From: Chamaecyparis obtusa
Taxonomy: Eukaryota; Streptophyta; Pinopsida; Cupressales; Cupressaceae
DNA: 64,000 nt
Assembly (NCBI GenBank): GCA_027943335.1
Contig: BSBK01009273.1
Span: forward strand, 1,794,501-1,858,500
Direction of reading: 5' to 3'
The notes beneath the pieces were generated by a model. The model saw only the letters and a list, made by a program, of their open reading frames with translations. It searched no databases and was not told the origin of the DNA. The position numbers and the translations under genes are program-made. Shown one piece after another: positions 36,001 to 51,000 of this stretch (its first letter is position 1; each line of letters opens with the position of its first letter).

Positions 36001-39000
36001 AATGAGGATGATGAAATTAACTAGCAAGAAATTGGCAGCTAGCTTACCAAATTACCTTAATATTGAATTCATTGCATAAATTAATGCCAAAATGAAAAAA
36101 TGATATACAAATTCGAACCATGCCAATCTTACAAATAACAAGAGGAAATGTGCAAAGACCAAAACAACCAACTATATCATTTGACTATGATACACACCCA
36201 ATTGGAGGATAATGTATTGAAAATAAAGGACACATAACAGATGAACCAATGAGAAACTTTACAATGATAGCAAATCTAGCAATATACCATCTATGATATT
36301 TAACAATAACAATATTTCAATTAATCGTACTAAATTGACTACTTTATTACATCATAAATGATAAGTATGTATTTACTACTATATATGATAAATTACATAC
36401 ATGGAATTAGAATAAAGATGTCAGTGTGTACTAGATACAGGAGTAAAATGTCTTTATTTTCTCATGAAATTATTAGAGAGAAGATCAAAGATGCTTGACC
36501 AAGGATTCCAATTCATCCAACTATACCTCACTATTAAGTTACCGGATCCCTCTAATTAGGCCCGGATCCTAATTCTGGTGACATCCTAGTTCTGATTCTG
36601 CTCAGGTTCCAACAGGATTCCCGTCTGGAATCCAGGCGGAATCAGGAGGAATCCAACAGAATTTCAGGACATTAAAGATGATTTGACCGACAGACCTATA
36701 TCCCATTTCGATTCCATTAAAAAAAAAAGAAAAAGTTCTCATTTGATTGACAAGGGAGCAAGAACAAAGGACGTGAAACATAGCAACATAAGAATTGTAC
36801 TGTATTTTACAAATGAGAAACCATAGTTTAGCATTTTGCACCCCCTAATGTTGATAAAGGTTGAAGTTTAGCACGTTACATCTTATTATTATTATATGTT
36901 TGAAGTTTTGAACCAATGATGAAATACCCACATTACCGGAACCTGCCCAAAAGAAAATCTTGCCAAATCCCAGAATCTGAATCCGAACCAAAACCAGGAT
37001 CGGCTACTTGGCCTTACTACCTTGCTTGTCTAAACACAACATATTTAAAGGACCCAATGGTTGCCAAGAGGAACACAACCGTCAAACAACTGACACATAT
37101 AACTACCTAAGAGTGACAACAAAATTAATTTGGACAATTAATACATTGTCAAATAACCAATATTATCAAACATAACAATAGGCATTGTACGTTGACTACA
37201 GTATACAATCAATATTATAAATTCAAATGTCCTTGAATGTATTATTTGCATCAGCAAATAATAAGAGTTGAAATTTCTGCATTTAATAGAATTAAAACTG
37301 CTTGAAACTCATAAGATTAAACCTACAATAGAAAATGATACCTTACATGATACACCCAAGTCTGCAACTATTATAAGAGGCCTCAAGTACGACTGGAACA
37401 ACAGATTATGAAGCTTGTAGCATCAAATTATTTTCCCAGCTCAACTATCAAGTGGTACAGCTATATGCAAGAATAAGTGTGTAATGTCCCCATTTTTATG
37501 CCATATTGTTCTATGAGCCTTGACCAGTATTTGGGGTTTACCAAAGGTTTCCAAAGGAGCTGAGAGAGTTATAATGTTCTTGGAAAGTTCGTGTACTGGT
37601 TTCCTGGGTGGTGGTTTTGTGCTTAATTGGCATTCTAGAAGGTGGAAAACTCTCCATAGTTTTTAGAGAACATTGCTATTTACAGGAAATGCTGCATTTG
37701 ACATCCAACACCTCAAGCATCATTTATGTCTCAGCATGTTAAATTTCACTTTTCGTTGCCTTGGCAAGGCTTTCCGCATTTTGGTTCGAATTATTTAAAT
37801 ATTTGCAATTAAGTTGTAAAGTAGCGTTTTAATATTTAATTTAGCATTTAATATTATAAAGTGATGTTATGTCCCCAAGTTGGATGCCTAGGGAATTGGA
37901 AAAAGGAGGACTTTTGTTTTTAAATGTCAAAAGGGCTTTTTTGAGGGAAAAAGAAATAATTTTAAATTGCCCTAATTCCCTCCAACTCTATATAAAGGGG
38001 TTTTCACTCTCTTCTCATTCATTCAGACTTGCACATACACCAAGATGCTCCTAGAGTGAATAACAAAGTTCTTAGAAGTTTATTAAGAAGGGAAACCCTG
38101 GTTAATTTTTACTAGTGTCAATGGTGAAAGATCCATCCTAGCTGGTTTGGTGTTTTCATTCAGGAAACACAATGATTTTAATAATGTTTCTGAATTTGAA
38201 GATTCAAAAATCAAAGTTTTTCGAGGTGTTCTTATTGCAAGATCTTGGCACCTAATTATTGATCATTTCAAATGGTTTTTGTTTTACTCCCAGGTGGATT
38301 TTAGGTGTTTTGTACCCAAGCCATATGCTTATTCTGCTAACCATACTAGTTCAATATGGTCACTAAGGAGTAAGGGTTTGTCGTTTTTTTTTTTGGGTAT
38401 GATACCAATCACTCCCTATCGTTTGGGCAATCCCTTTTGGAGATCTTCCCAGAAGTTATTATACTGATTCAGTTATTTAGTGAGGTTGTGCCTTCCTAGC
38501 ACACTATACATGTATCTATTGTTAAAGTTTTGATCAGATTTAAGTAATAGGTATTTTTTTAATTTTAACAATGATATAGTTCTTCAATCAATTTACTCTA
38601 TGATAATATTGTTGATGAAATATATATCAATATATATTTAATATCGATATCTTCTTATCTCAAAGTCTGATATTGAAATAATCTTTAAATTAATATCAAT
38701 CTTCTTGTATTGATATTCTGATATTAATGTTGAATTATATATTATCGATCTGCATGCTGTCGATGATACTTGCTCTGCACTTAATATGTTTTTTGTACTT
38801 TACAAGCATCCGTGATCACATCATATGTATAAGTATTGGGGAGACATGTCTCTCGTAGAGGCATGCCTCTACGTGGAACATGTTCCACGTAGAGACATGT
38901 TCTCATATTACATGAGTTCGATCTCTTAACAATGTCGTTTTACATTGATAATACTCAGCGATTATTAGTAATTGCAATCGGTAGTTTGTTGTATATATCT

Positions 39001-42000
39001 AATTAACATCGATAATCATTATCAATATTAGCATGATTTATATTATTTAAACATTATCATGAATATATTAATAGTATATATAAATATATATTATTAAATA
39101 TATATACATGATCATGTATATATATTTACATATAAATATATATTAAATGTAATCATTTATAATCATGCTCAATTAATTATGATTATTATAATCAAAGCAA
39201 ATAACCAGATCAATATACTTGTAAAGGATAGATATCAAATGCCACTTATGCATTTGATTTCATCGATTAGAATAATCTGACCAAAGCTACATATCATTAA
39301 CACTCCCTCTTATCTAGGGAGGATTAATTCTATCCCGTAAACACAATAGATCCATTTATTGTGTAGAAGAAAGATATCAGCTCGCCGTGATATCTAGAGT
39401 GATGGCATGTCCATGCATATCAAGTCACATGATATTCACCATGACTCCCAAATTTATATTTATCCTATGGTATGTGCATTGGCATCACATCACATGATAC
39501 CTACCATAAGCATATCAAATCATGGCATTTCCATGGATATTAAGTCACATAATATCCACCATGAATATCTCAGCAATATCATTATGGTTTATCTATTTAT
39601 ACCAAGTCTCATGATATCTACCATAATGTCTTAAGCAATATTAACTATCATGACATGTCCACAGATATCAAGTCTCATGATATCCATCATGATGATGGAG
39701 TCAATTATTGTAAAGTCATCACCTTACAATATCAACCTAATGCAAGTGTTCATCATTGAAAAGTCGTCACCTTTCAAAGATGTTCACAGGAGCCCATGCA
39801 GTCATGGAGTGACACAGATGACAATAAAAAAGTTTACACATTAAACATCTTTAAAAATATTAGTACAATGAATTAAATAATTGAGACTCAATCTCAAATT
39901 AAGTTACATTTTAAACTATACCAAGTTTAGCCCAAGAGTGTTCAACCTTTGTAACGGAGAGAGGCTTGGTGAGAATTTTTTTTATCTGTTCACTTGTACT
40001 CACATATTTCAATTGAATCACATTCCTTTCTACCATGTCACTAACATAGTGATAAGGAATCTCTATATGCTTTGATCTTTCATGAAACACTGGATTCATT
40101 GAAAGCTTTATACAACTATGGTTATCACAATGGATGATAGTAGGATCCAAGGGTTGACCAAACAATCCTACAAGAAGTTTCCTAAGCCATACTGCTTCTC
40201 TAGCTCTCATGGAGGCTGCAATGCACTAAGCTTCTTTGGAACTCTGTGCAACTGAGGATTGTTTCCTACCAATCCAGGAGATCATAGATGATCCTAAACT
40301 GAAGCAACACCCTAATGTGCTCTTCCTATCGACCATAACCAATAGTGCCACGCAAGTATCTCAGAATGTTTTTTTCTACAACCAGATGTATCTTCTTTGG
40401 TTCACACATAAATTGACTAAGTGCATTTACTACATAACAAATGTCTGGTCTAGTGTTGACAAAATACATCAAGGACCCAATTATCTGCCTATATAGAGTG
40501 GGATCTACAAATTCTGAGTCTATTGTTACTTCCTTTAACTTGTGCAAGTTTGTTTCCATGGGTGTAGCCATGGGTTTACACTTCATCATTCCAAACCTTT
40601 TCAGAATGCCAAAAGTGTACTTTCCTTGATTTAGAGTGATACCATCAACTTGTTGCCATACTTCTAAACCGAGGAAATAATGTAAGGGGCCCAGATCTTT
40701 CATGTCAAACTCTAATGCTAGATCTTGCTTACATTTGGTAATCAGGTGATCTTCTCCTGTAATCAATAAGTCGTCAACATATAGAATAAGAATCAACATT
40801 TCACCATTAATTACCTTTAAGTATAAATTTGGATCTCCATCATTCTTGGAGAAGTTCAAGCCCAAGAGGTATTCATCTATCCTTTCATACCAAGCTCGAG
40901 GAGCCTGTTTAAGCCCATATAGTGCTTTTTTTAATCTGCAAACATGTGATTCATTTCCATGTGTGACAAATCCTTCAGGTTGCTCCAGGTATACTTCTAT
41001 TATTCCATTCAGGAAGGCAGTCTTTACATCCATCTGGTGAATCTTCCATCCTTTAGATGCAGCAATGGCAATTACAGCCCTGACAGAAGTATATCTAGCA
41101 ACTGTAGAAAATGTTTCTCCATAATCAATCCCTTCTTTTTGAGAGAAACCTCTAGCAACGAATCTTGCTTTGTATTTTTCAATACTCCCATCTGCATGAT
41201 GCTTGATTTTAAAGAGTCATTTTGATGAAACCACTAATTTCCCCTTTGGCTTGGGCACAATATCCCAAACATCATTCTTAACAATAGGTTGGTACTCTTA
41301 TGTCATAACATCTTTCCAAACTTGAAGTTTGATGGCTTCCTCAACACTGGAAGGTTCTGATTTGATGATCTCACTAATCAAGGCAACATAACTAGAGTAT
41401 CTGTGAGGTCTTTTGCTTTCCCTGAAGGTTCCTTTTGGAGCTCCAAACTTTTCAGCTTCTTGAATCATTTTCCTTGCCCAAAGTGGTCTCTTCAAATTCA
41501 CATTAGTGTTTCTAGGTTCATTAGCAGGATCCATGGATTCACCTTGATCTTCATTTTCCATTATTTCATGAGTCTCACTCTGAATCTCAGGAGCATGATC
41601 CTCTTCCATATTTTGAGGAGGCTCTTGATCTTTTGTCTCATGAATGCTTTTGGATCTTCTGAAAGCTACATCTTCCTCAAAGATAACATCCCTAGTAAGT
41701 TCAATTAATCTCTGTCTAGGTATGCAGATCCTATAGGCTTTAGATGTTTCACTGTAGCCTACAAAGATTCCCTTTCTGCCTAAGGGTTCTAACTGAGATC
41801 TCTTTTCTTTAGGAACATGAATGTAAACTGGACAGCCAAAGATTCTCAAGTGACTTATGTCAAGTTTAATCCCAATGAATGCTTCTTCAAGGGTTTTGGT
41901 ATCTAGAAGGGAGTGAGGACATCTATTCTAGATGTAGACAATACTCCTAGAGCCTTTGGCCCAAAAAGAAGTTTCTAGGTTTTGATCATACATCATAGCT

Positions 42001-45000
42001 TTAGCAGCTTCAACAATAGTCCTATTCTTCCTTTCAACAACCCCATTTTGTTGAGGGTTATAAGGAACTATAAACTCCCTCTTAATCCCAGCATCAATAC
42101 AAAAAGTTTTGAAGTTTTCTAAAATATATTCCCCCCCATTATCTGTCTTTAGGGTTTTGATTCTTTTCCCAGACATACTTTCTACTAGAGCTTTGAATTC
42201 CTTAAACCTATTAAGGATTTCTTCAAACTCTTTACATTTTAAAAAATATATCCATGCTTTCCTTTTGGGCCAAAGGCTCTAGGACAATTGTCTACATCTA
42301 GAGTAATCATCTGAAAAGATAACATAATACAAGAATCCTCCTAAAGAGGTTACAGTCATGGGTCCACATAAACCAAAATGAATAAGTTCTAGTACATTTT
42401 TGGATTTACTATCACTATTGTGAAAAGTGCCTTTAGTGTTCTTTACCAAAGCACACCCTTTGCATGTTCCTTCATGTTCTTGTTTAAGCTTAGGCATGCC
42501 TATCACCATTTTCTCTATTGAGGGTAGAGCACGAAAATGGAGATGCCCTAATCTTCTGTGCCAAATCTCACATGTATTTGTTGACTCGTGTATTAGGGCT
42601 TGAGAAGGAGAAGTACAAGTTTATATAGGCATCCATTTCTCACTCCTATAGTGTGAGCCTTCTTGATGTTTGAGTTCTTGTGCAATGCCAAGACTTTACC
42701 CTCCATAAAGGTGATTCTATATCCTTTGTCTTCAAGTGCTGAAATGGAAACTAGGTTTCTTTTGATTCCTGGTACAAATAATACGCCTATAACTTGAAGG
42801 GAGATGCCTTATTTTAGATTTATGGTGCATGTTCCAATTCCTTTCACAAGATAGTTTGAGTCGTCCCCAATAGTCACTTCCTCATCTGAGTTTTCCACTA
42901 AACTATCTAGATGTTCTATGAATCCTATGTTGTGACGTGATGCCCCACTATCAATCACCCAGGTGTTAAGGCTGGTTGATACTTGACTTGATAAGGCTAA
43001 ATAAAATAGAAGTTTCTTGAAATCATTTTCCAAGCTTGCCTTACCAACTTCAGCAATAGAGGCTTGTGGTTTTGGCCTATCTGGACACTTCATAGCATAG
43101 TGTCCATACTTGTCACATCTAAAACACTGCACCTTAGACATGTCCCTTCTTTTCTTAGATGAACATTTACCATTTGCATCTCTATCCTTCTTTCTTTTGG
43201 AGTTCCTCTTCTTACCCTTTTTGTGAGAATGAGAGTTTAGTACATGGATGTCTTCATTCGTGGAATTTTGACCAATCCCCCTTGTGATTAGTCTAGATTC
43301 TTCTTGAATACAATCCATCTTTAATCGATCAAACTTGGGGAGTTTCGAACAAGCACTTATTCCTTGAATAAATGCTTCCCATGATGTTGGGAGTCCATTT
43401 AGAGCCAACATTGTTAACTTCTTGCTATCGGTTAGATGACCAATGGTGGAAAGTTGGTCCCTTAACTCTGTCATCCTCATAAAGTATGATGTAATTGATT
43501 CCACTTTATTCATCTTCACATGATGAAGCTTTTTCTTAAGTGATAGAGCCCTACTCATGTTGTTTATCTCATACATGTTTTCTAAAGTTGAAAACATTTT
43601 GTATGTTGTATCCAATTTGGAGATAACTGGAACTATATGATCCTTAACTGCATCCACCAATAGCTTCATGGCCCTGTTGTTGTTCTCTATCCACTGGCAT
43701 TTCTCACTATCTTCATTTGATACAGCCATTTTTTGTTCTACAAGTGCTTCTAATTCATGCACTCTTAAGGTGAGCATAATTCTGAATTTCCATGAGACAA
43801 AGTTTGAAGCTCCTTCAAGGCAATCCTCGAATCTAACACCATTTGCCATTTGAAGAAAGAATATGTATTTCTAAAAATCAAATGATAGTTTATATAGCCT
43901 TTTTTTTCAAATCTGGTCAGATCTTCCTTAGACTGGCTCTGATACCATGTTAAAGTTTTGATCAGATTCAAGTAATAGGTATTTTTTAATTTTAACAATG
44001 ATATAGTTCTTCAATCAATTCACTCTATGATAATATTGTTGATGAGATATATATATCAATATATATTTAATATCGATATCTTCTAATCTCAAAGTCTGAT
44101 ATTGAAATAATCTCTAAATTAATATCAAAATTCTTGTATTGATATTCTGCTATTATTGAATTCTATATTATTGATCTAATATTAATATCAATCTATATGT
44201 TGTTGATGATACTTGCTCTGCACTTAATATGTTTTATGTACTTTACAAGCATCCCCGATCACTTCATATGTATAAGTATTGGGGAGACGTGTCTCCCGCA
44301 GAGGCATGCCTCTACATGGAACATGTTCCACGTAGAGACATGTCTCTAATGTTGACATGTTCTCATATCGCATGTTTTCGGCCTCTTAACAATGTCGTTT
44401 TACATTGATAATATTCAGCGATTATTAGCAATTGCGATCGGTAGTTTGCTGTGGTATATATATAATCAGCATCGATAATCATTATCCATATTAGCATGTT
44501 TTATATTATTAAAACATTATCATGAATATATTAATAGTATATATAAATATATTATTAAATATATATACATGATCATGTATATATATTTAATAGTATATAT
44601 AAATATATAAAATATAACCATTTATAATCATGCTCAATTAATTATGATTATTATAATCAAAGCAAATAACCAAATCAATATACTTGTAAAGGATAGATAT
44701 CAAATGCTCAAGGCCAATAGGCCACTTACGCATTTGATTTCATCGATTAGAATAATCTGACCGAAGCTACATATCATTAACTTCTATGAAAAGATGTGAA
44801 GGTTGAAACAAGAATTTTTTGTGTTTGATAGAAGATGCACCTGCATTCCTAGTTGGTGCCTTGAAGTGGACAAGTGGTAGCATTCATTAGTTTGCAGAAT
44901 GGTGATAAAAATAAATTAAATGAATATTTCAGGACCAACCGCCCTTGTTTGCAGCACCCTATTGATGCTGGTTTGATACTAATCTTGTTGCAGAACTGTT

Positions 45001-48000
45001 CTTTATATTAAAGTAATATTGTGATATTTAGCTTATAATGGTCATTTAAATCTTTTAATTACTTCACTATCTTTCTATTCTGCTTTTGACTGTTTAGTTC
45101 TCGATCGTTTCCATTATGGAAAGATCTGGAATATCTAATTTAAGGAGTATTCCTTTCCTTTGTTTCAAATTGATTATATCAATCATTTGATGGTATCTAC
45201 ACAGAGTAATTCTTTGGCAAAATTTTTGATAATGAAATTTGTGGACTATTTACCTAAAAATTTTGTCGAAATTCTTAAAAAGATTTGATCAAATTTTTTT
45301 AAACAATATCATGGGATTTTCTTTGGCTAGCAATCACATTTCTCAGCCTAAGCAAAATCATTAGTTGTGACTTTTTATTTTTGGAATAAGGTTTTGGAGG
45401 CCGCATTTTTTACATCATTTTTATGTGCCTACGGCAACGTTTCTTGATCGTGCAATTAATTTTGTGTGTTTTTCATAAGCACAAAGGGTTATACTTATGG
45501 CAACCGCACAACAAGGTTGGCAGCATTTTTGGACATTTTTTCATCAAATCATGGTATTTTCCTCTCTTTTGGGGGATTTACAATGCACGCAAGGGTTTCA
45601 AGATTTACATTGGGTTTCAAGAAAAACTTGTTTCTTTTACCCACAACCAAGTTTTTTTGGGCCTTGCCTAAAGCTCATAGCTAGGTTTAGTCAACGTACA
45701 AAGCTTATTGTTATGTTTGATAATATTGGTTATCTGTCAATGTATTAATTGTCTCTATTAAGTTTGTTGTCACTCTCAAGTAGTTGTAAGTGTTGGTTTG
45801 TTGATGGTTTTGTTCCTCTTGGCAATCGCCGGGTCCTTTAAATATGTTGTGTACCGTCAAAGAAGGTAGTATGACATAGTCAGTTGAATTGTAATCCTTG
45901 GCCAACCATCTTTGGTCTTCTCTATAACAAATTTATGAGAAAACAAAGATATTTTACTCCTATATTTAGTACGCACAACCATCTTTATTATTATTCCATG
46001 TATGTAATTTATCAGATATAGCAGTAATCATTTGGTGTCGTTGGCTTCATAAAATTTGAGTCAGCATTGTATGATTCATGCCCTTGGATACAAATAAACG
46101 TGAGAAAAGGCCACAAGGTGGTCAAGACCAAGCGATCAGGCGATCTTTAAGGATTGCAGAAGAAAGAGAATGAAGGAGAAGATTACGAGAAACATTAAGG
46201 AAAATCTAGTCAGATCCTTTTATACAATCAACGTCGGACGAGGAGTATGAAGGATATCTTGAGTTGACAAACATATTCCACCATATTGAGAATCTATACA
46301 TCTCAGGAGAACCCAGAATTGGAGGATCTGAACCGAAGACTCCCGGATGGAGGGAGTATAGGAACGAGTCAGAGCCTAAAAGTACATAAGGTGTTCAAGA
46401 CATTGGAGGTGGATGTGTAGAGGACACGCGCGTGGCCAAGAGTTTAGGGAAAGCAACGCAATGTAGCGGTCGAAACGGTCCACCCAAGTTCCGCACAAAG
46501 GGAGCAAGAAGGCAAGAAAGATGGGGACTCCTCCGACAAGTTCCCATGTCGATTGGTAGAAACTGCCAAAGTTCACAGTAAATGGGTTAGAAGATCCTGA
46601 GGCACTACAAGACGTGCAAGACTATCTGAGTAGCAAGCGGTCAAGAGGACAAGGGCTATTGGATATACATAAATAGGAAATATATATTGGTGAAATCATA
46701 TATAAAGTATATTTATATATACGTAAAAATGGATCAGAAATATATACACAAGTTATTATATATATATTACACTTAAATATATAGTAATAATTTGAATTGC
46801 ATATATATATAATACTTTGTTCTTATATATAGACATTAATATATATTTTACACATATATATATATGTAAACAAGATATACATATATATATTATTTAAATT
46901 CTTAATCAATGCATTCTTTAGTAATTCTAGATTTCTTTTATGAATAAATCTAAAAAAAATGATTATCTAAAGGTTTGTACATTTTTATGTCCACCATAGA
47001 TGATGATATGGATTCCATATAAAATGAATCTTATATTCATTAGAGATAGATCCCCATATCTGGAGGGGGCTAGAGGAAATTGTTATAGTTTCCCTAGTCT
47101 CAAGATTGTTATAATCTCACGTAGCCAATACATATACTGATGCTAGTCATATGCATATGAGTAGGCTTGGATACCATTTATTGCTTCCAAGAGATTCTTA
47201 TGGGCGGTGCTCTATGGGATGACATGTCAATAGCTCAGTTTCTTAGAGTGGATCTTATATCCCTCAAGCCGAGAATCGGGAAACCTGTGAAGCCCGACAT
47301 AGAGGCAGCCTTAAGAATCAAATTCCCCCCTTACTAACTTAGAGTAGAGTATGAATCATGTAAATATTGTGTAATATTTTGTACTAACATCGGTTTTGCA
47401 GGAAATTATAAAAGGAGAATAAGAAGGGACATTACAGTGGTATCAGATCCATGATCCTGCCATCCTGTAGGGTATAAATGAATCAACGAATCATCCTATT
47501 GAATAAGAAGGATTCTAACAATGTGTGTATTGTGTGTCGTCATATATTCATATGTACATTTCATTTTTTCAAGAGTATGCTCCATGTATGGTCCTATTTT
47601 GAGTTGATCTAGAATAAGAGGATAACTAGAGTGCAAATAACTAGAGAGTAACTAGAGTGAATTCATTGGCAAATGTTGGTGAATCCAATATGATTGAACT
47701 ACATGCATACTCAAAGTGTATTTTATGCATACTCTTCATATGTATACATGTGTTTGCAATAAACGTCATGTATGCTTATGAGGCTATTCATCATGTATTT
47801 TGTTCAAGTCGTACACATTCAACATGTATCTATTGCTTGCTTCATGCCTTACATGTCCAATGTGTATTCAAGTGTCTAATGTGTATTTTATTGCTTAATG
47901 GCTGAAATGTATACTTATGGCATCATGCCTTATGTATGATTCATGTTTTATGTGCATTCATGTGTGAGGCATGCCTTATGTATATTCATATGTATGATGC

Positions 48001-51000
48001 ATGCCTTAAGTGTATTCATGTCTTACATGTATTCTTTTGTTACATATATTCAATTGTATATTCGTAATTTCTAGAGTGATCTAGATCAAGAAAAGTAAAT
48101 AGAGTGAATCCAAAGATATAATTTTATTGGCAAAAATCACTCAATCCAATGAGTTGACCTAGATCTTTTTACTCAGGAAGACGAGAGAAAACTTGTCTTA
48201 AGTTGAGCTTTGCAAAAAATTCTACTATCACATAAAATATAAGGAGAAGACATGATAATGTTAGAGGAGTTGTAATGTCCCTAATTAGGATAACTAGTGA
48301 AATAGGGATAAATGCCTTGTAAAATCAATGGCAAGAGACTTATTTGTATCCAATTCTTTTATTTGCTACAAATGTATGTATTTAATGTGACTTGTAAATG
48401 TATACAGTATTAATATCCTTAATTTTATGAATTAGACAAAGGAGAGATTGATTAATGTAAATGTCTACCTTGGCACTGCCTTGATATTAATGAAGACTAA
48501 GCTACAGGGGATTGATGCCAGCAATATTTCTGATGTGATTCTCAAGCCAATGATGGTGTAATTTGCTATATAATGGAGGTTGCCTTTGATCAAACAAATA
48601 TCAATTATATAATCCTTATATTGAAATGCTTTGTGCAAGATAACCATTATACAGTAGATATCAATCTGCAATTATGTTGGGAAAATATATTGATCAGATA
48701 TAGAAGTTTTATTGATTTGAGAGTAATGGACTGATAACTGTTTCTGATCTCTTATCTTTATGTGTATGTGATTAGTCTGCTGACGATTGGTCTGAAAGAC
48801 TTTGACTTATTAAGTTGATCACTTGTCTAACTGAATCTCTTGATGCTATGATATCTTTGTAATGTCCCCCCTTGTAACCTCAATTTGCAAGATACTTCTT
48901 CTTGTACACTGACAAGTGTATGGACTGTATTTGTAATGAATCACTAATACACAGAATGTATCTAATTTGCTGATATGTAATGAATGTGATAATTGAATCT
49001 TATACTATGAAATATCCCAAGGTAATGTTGATGTCAAGGTATAGATAGATTGTTAGCCCTCAATCCTCTTGAATACTTAGGTATGATCCTTGATGATGTA
49101 CTATAATATATGGATCAATTATGAACCTATATGGATCTGAAAGATATGTCTATTTCTATATATATTGCTTGTAATATATACCCGAATATCTAATTAGGGT
49201 GATGACTGTATTTTCCATATCCTTTTCTTAATGATTCTCTGCCCATCCCTATCTTTATTTCTGACTGATCATTAAAAATTTTTATATCTTCATACCAAAC
49301 GGGTGCGACTTTTTGGACCAAACAGTTTTGATCCTCGCAGGTTCATGACTCTTCGTTAATCTATGCTTTTTCTTAATCCTTTTATATGTTAATTGTCTCT
49401 CAACTAAACCACTATACGCTGGTTATCGTACCATCATTTCATCTGTATGGGTACCGGTTGATGTATGGGAACTGTTAACAGTTTGTGATGAGCGCACCAG
49501 TCCCATGTACACTTCCATACGAACTGTCCGCTTCGTAGAAGTGCAACTGTCGTGTCTTGTCAGCATATAGATTTTGCAAGGGCCGTCGTTTTCACTTATA
49601 TTATAATTCATTACCGTTTATGGCTGTACGAAATAATATATTTGTCTTATATTAAAATAGTCTTATTAATATCAATAATTGATTGTAGTATTTTTATTAT
49701 ATTATATTTAATAATAAATTGTTTTGTATGATTATATTCATATAACCTTATATTTTATTATATTAATTTATTATTATTTATTTATTATATTAATAATATA
49801 TATTATATTATTAAATATTATTACATTATATTTAACAATAGATATTATTATATTATAATAATGTATTATATTCATTTGTTAATATATAATATTATATTAA
49901 CAATATAGCTAATTTTAATAATAAATTAGATTATAATTTATTCATTTATCAATTTATTTATTTTATTAATCGTTAAATTCTATGTGAGAGAAGGGGCATC
50001 ACAGTAGTGTAGCGGCAGGTGGTTTACAAATAGATGTATACGATCATTCAATCATTGCTTGAGGACAAGCAATTTTGGGGAGGGAAGGACTGTCATGTCC
50101 CTGTTGAAAACTCTAACGATATGTCTCCTTTGGAAAATAATATTTAATAATAAATAATAATAAAATTAAAAGAAATGAAAGATAAATAATATCTTAATAT
50201 ATTATAATCAATCCTTAATATTAATAATATAATATTATAAGAAATAATAATAATAATATCAAATGTATCAAATTCAAATATTAATATTAAGTTAATTCTT
50301 AAACATATATTAGCAAGGAGAGTTACATTCATATTGACTATGATTGGCATCAAACTAATATTTGAACAATCATAAATAAATCACTGAATACCCGTATTTC
50401 TACTTTATATATCCTTTATAGGTTCATCCAAGTGGAGCAGTAGCCTCTGGACTTTGGAAAGAACAAAGGAAGATTGATCAAACCATGTATGTATGGTCAC
50501 CATCCAAATTCATGGAGACCAACCCAAGGTGAATATAGCCATCAAACCATTACGGTGAGAGAGACAATTGATACATGAACCTGCGATTAAGTCCAAGTCA
50601 AAGGACTGATAATATTTACGAAAGGGCCAGTAGATATAAGGCGCAATCAACAGTCAACAATATGGGCTCTTGAATAACATCAATTATCATAAAGAATGGA
50701 CAGTGATGAATATTAAGAGAAGTGACATTAAATGAGAAACTGATCTTAACAAAGAGACACAACCCTTGCAAGAAGTCACGAGCCCCCAACCGATGGAGTA
50801 TAAAAGGTTCATACACGGCAGATAGAAAGAGGAGAGGGAATATATATACTATAAAAAGGAGGACACCATAACAGTATAATGCACCGTATATGGCAGATAA
50901 AATGTTATAATAAGGGATCGAAAAATATAAGGATCGTCAATACATCTGATACTGGTTATACAGACCATAAAGGCTATGCCGATAAAGACATTTAAGTGTC

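Larger units (their letters stand above)
38520..44782 (-). mobile_element. Complete Copia retrotransposon with TSD, coding region decayed (6263 bp)
   Basis: Two LTRs (38520-39302 and 43948-44782) flank gag, protease, integrase, reverse transcriptase and RNase H on the minus strand, in that Copia order. TCTAT occurs directly outside both ends (38515-38519 and 44783-44787), a perfect target duplication. The primer site TGGTATCAGAGCCAGTC follows the 5' LTR, and a purine tract (rc of 39303-39320) precedes the 3' LTR. Stops, frameshifts and an inverted duplication disable the polyprotein. It lies in the 18.5-kb VIH intron, in the same orientation as the gene. Confidence 0.97.

Noticed and set aside
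36536..37020. A second hAT MITE starting TTAAGTTACCGG
   Set aside because: The matching opposite end and the 8-bp duplication were not found.
43668..43853. Plus-strand ORFs across the Copia gag and pol (also 40236-41225, 41403-41708)
   Set aside because: They are antisense shadows of clear minus-strand gag, RT and integrase frames.
48858..50003. A separate LTR starting TGTAATGTCCCCCC at 48858
   Set aside because: The LTR from 48271 already has the right length, ends and near-exact target duplication, and matches 17397-19136 as a whole. The internal motif is probably chance or an old end.
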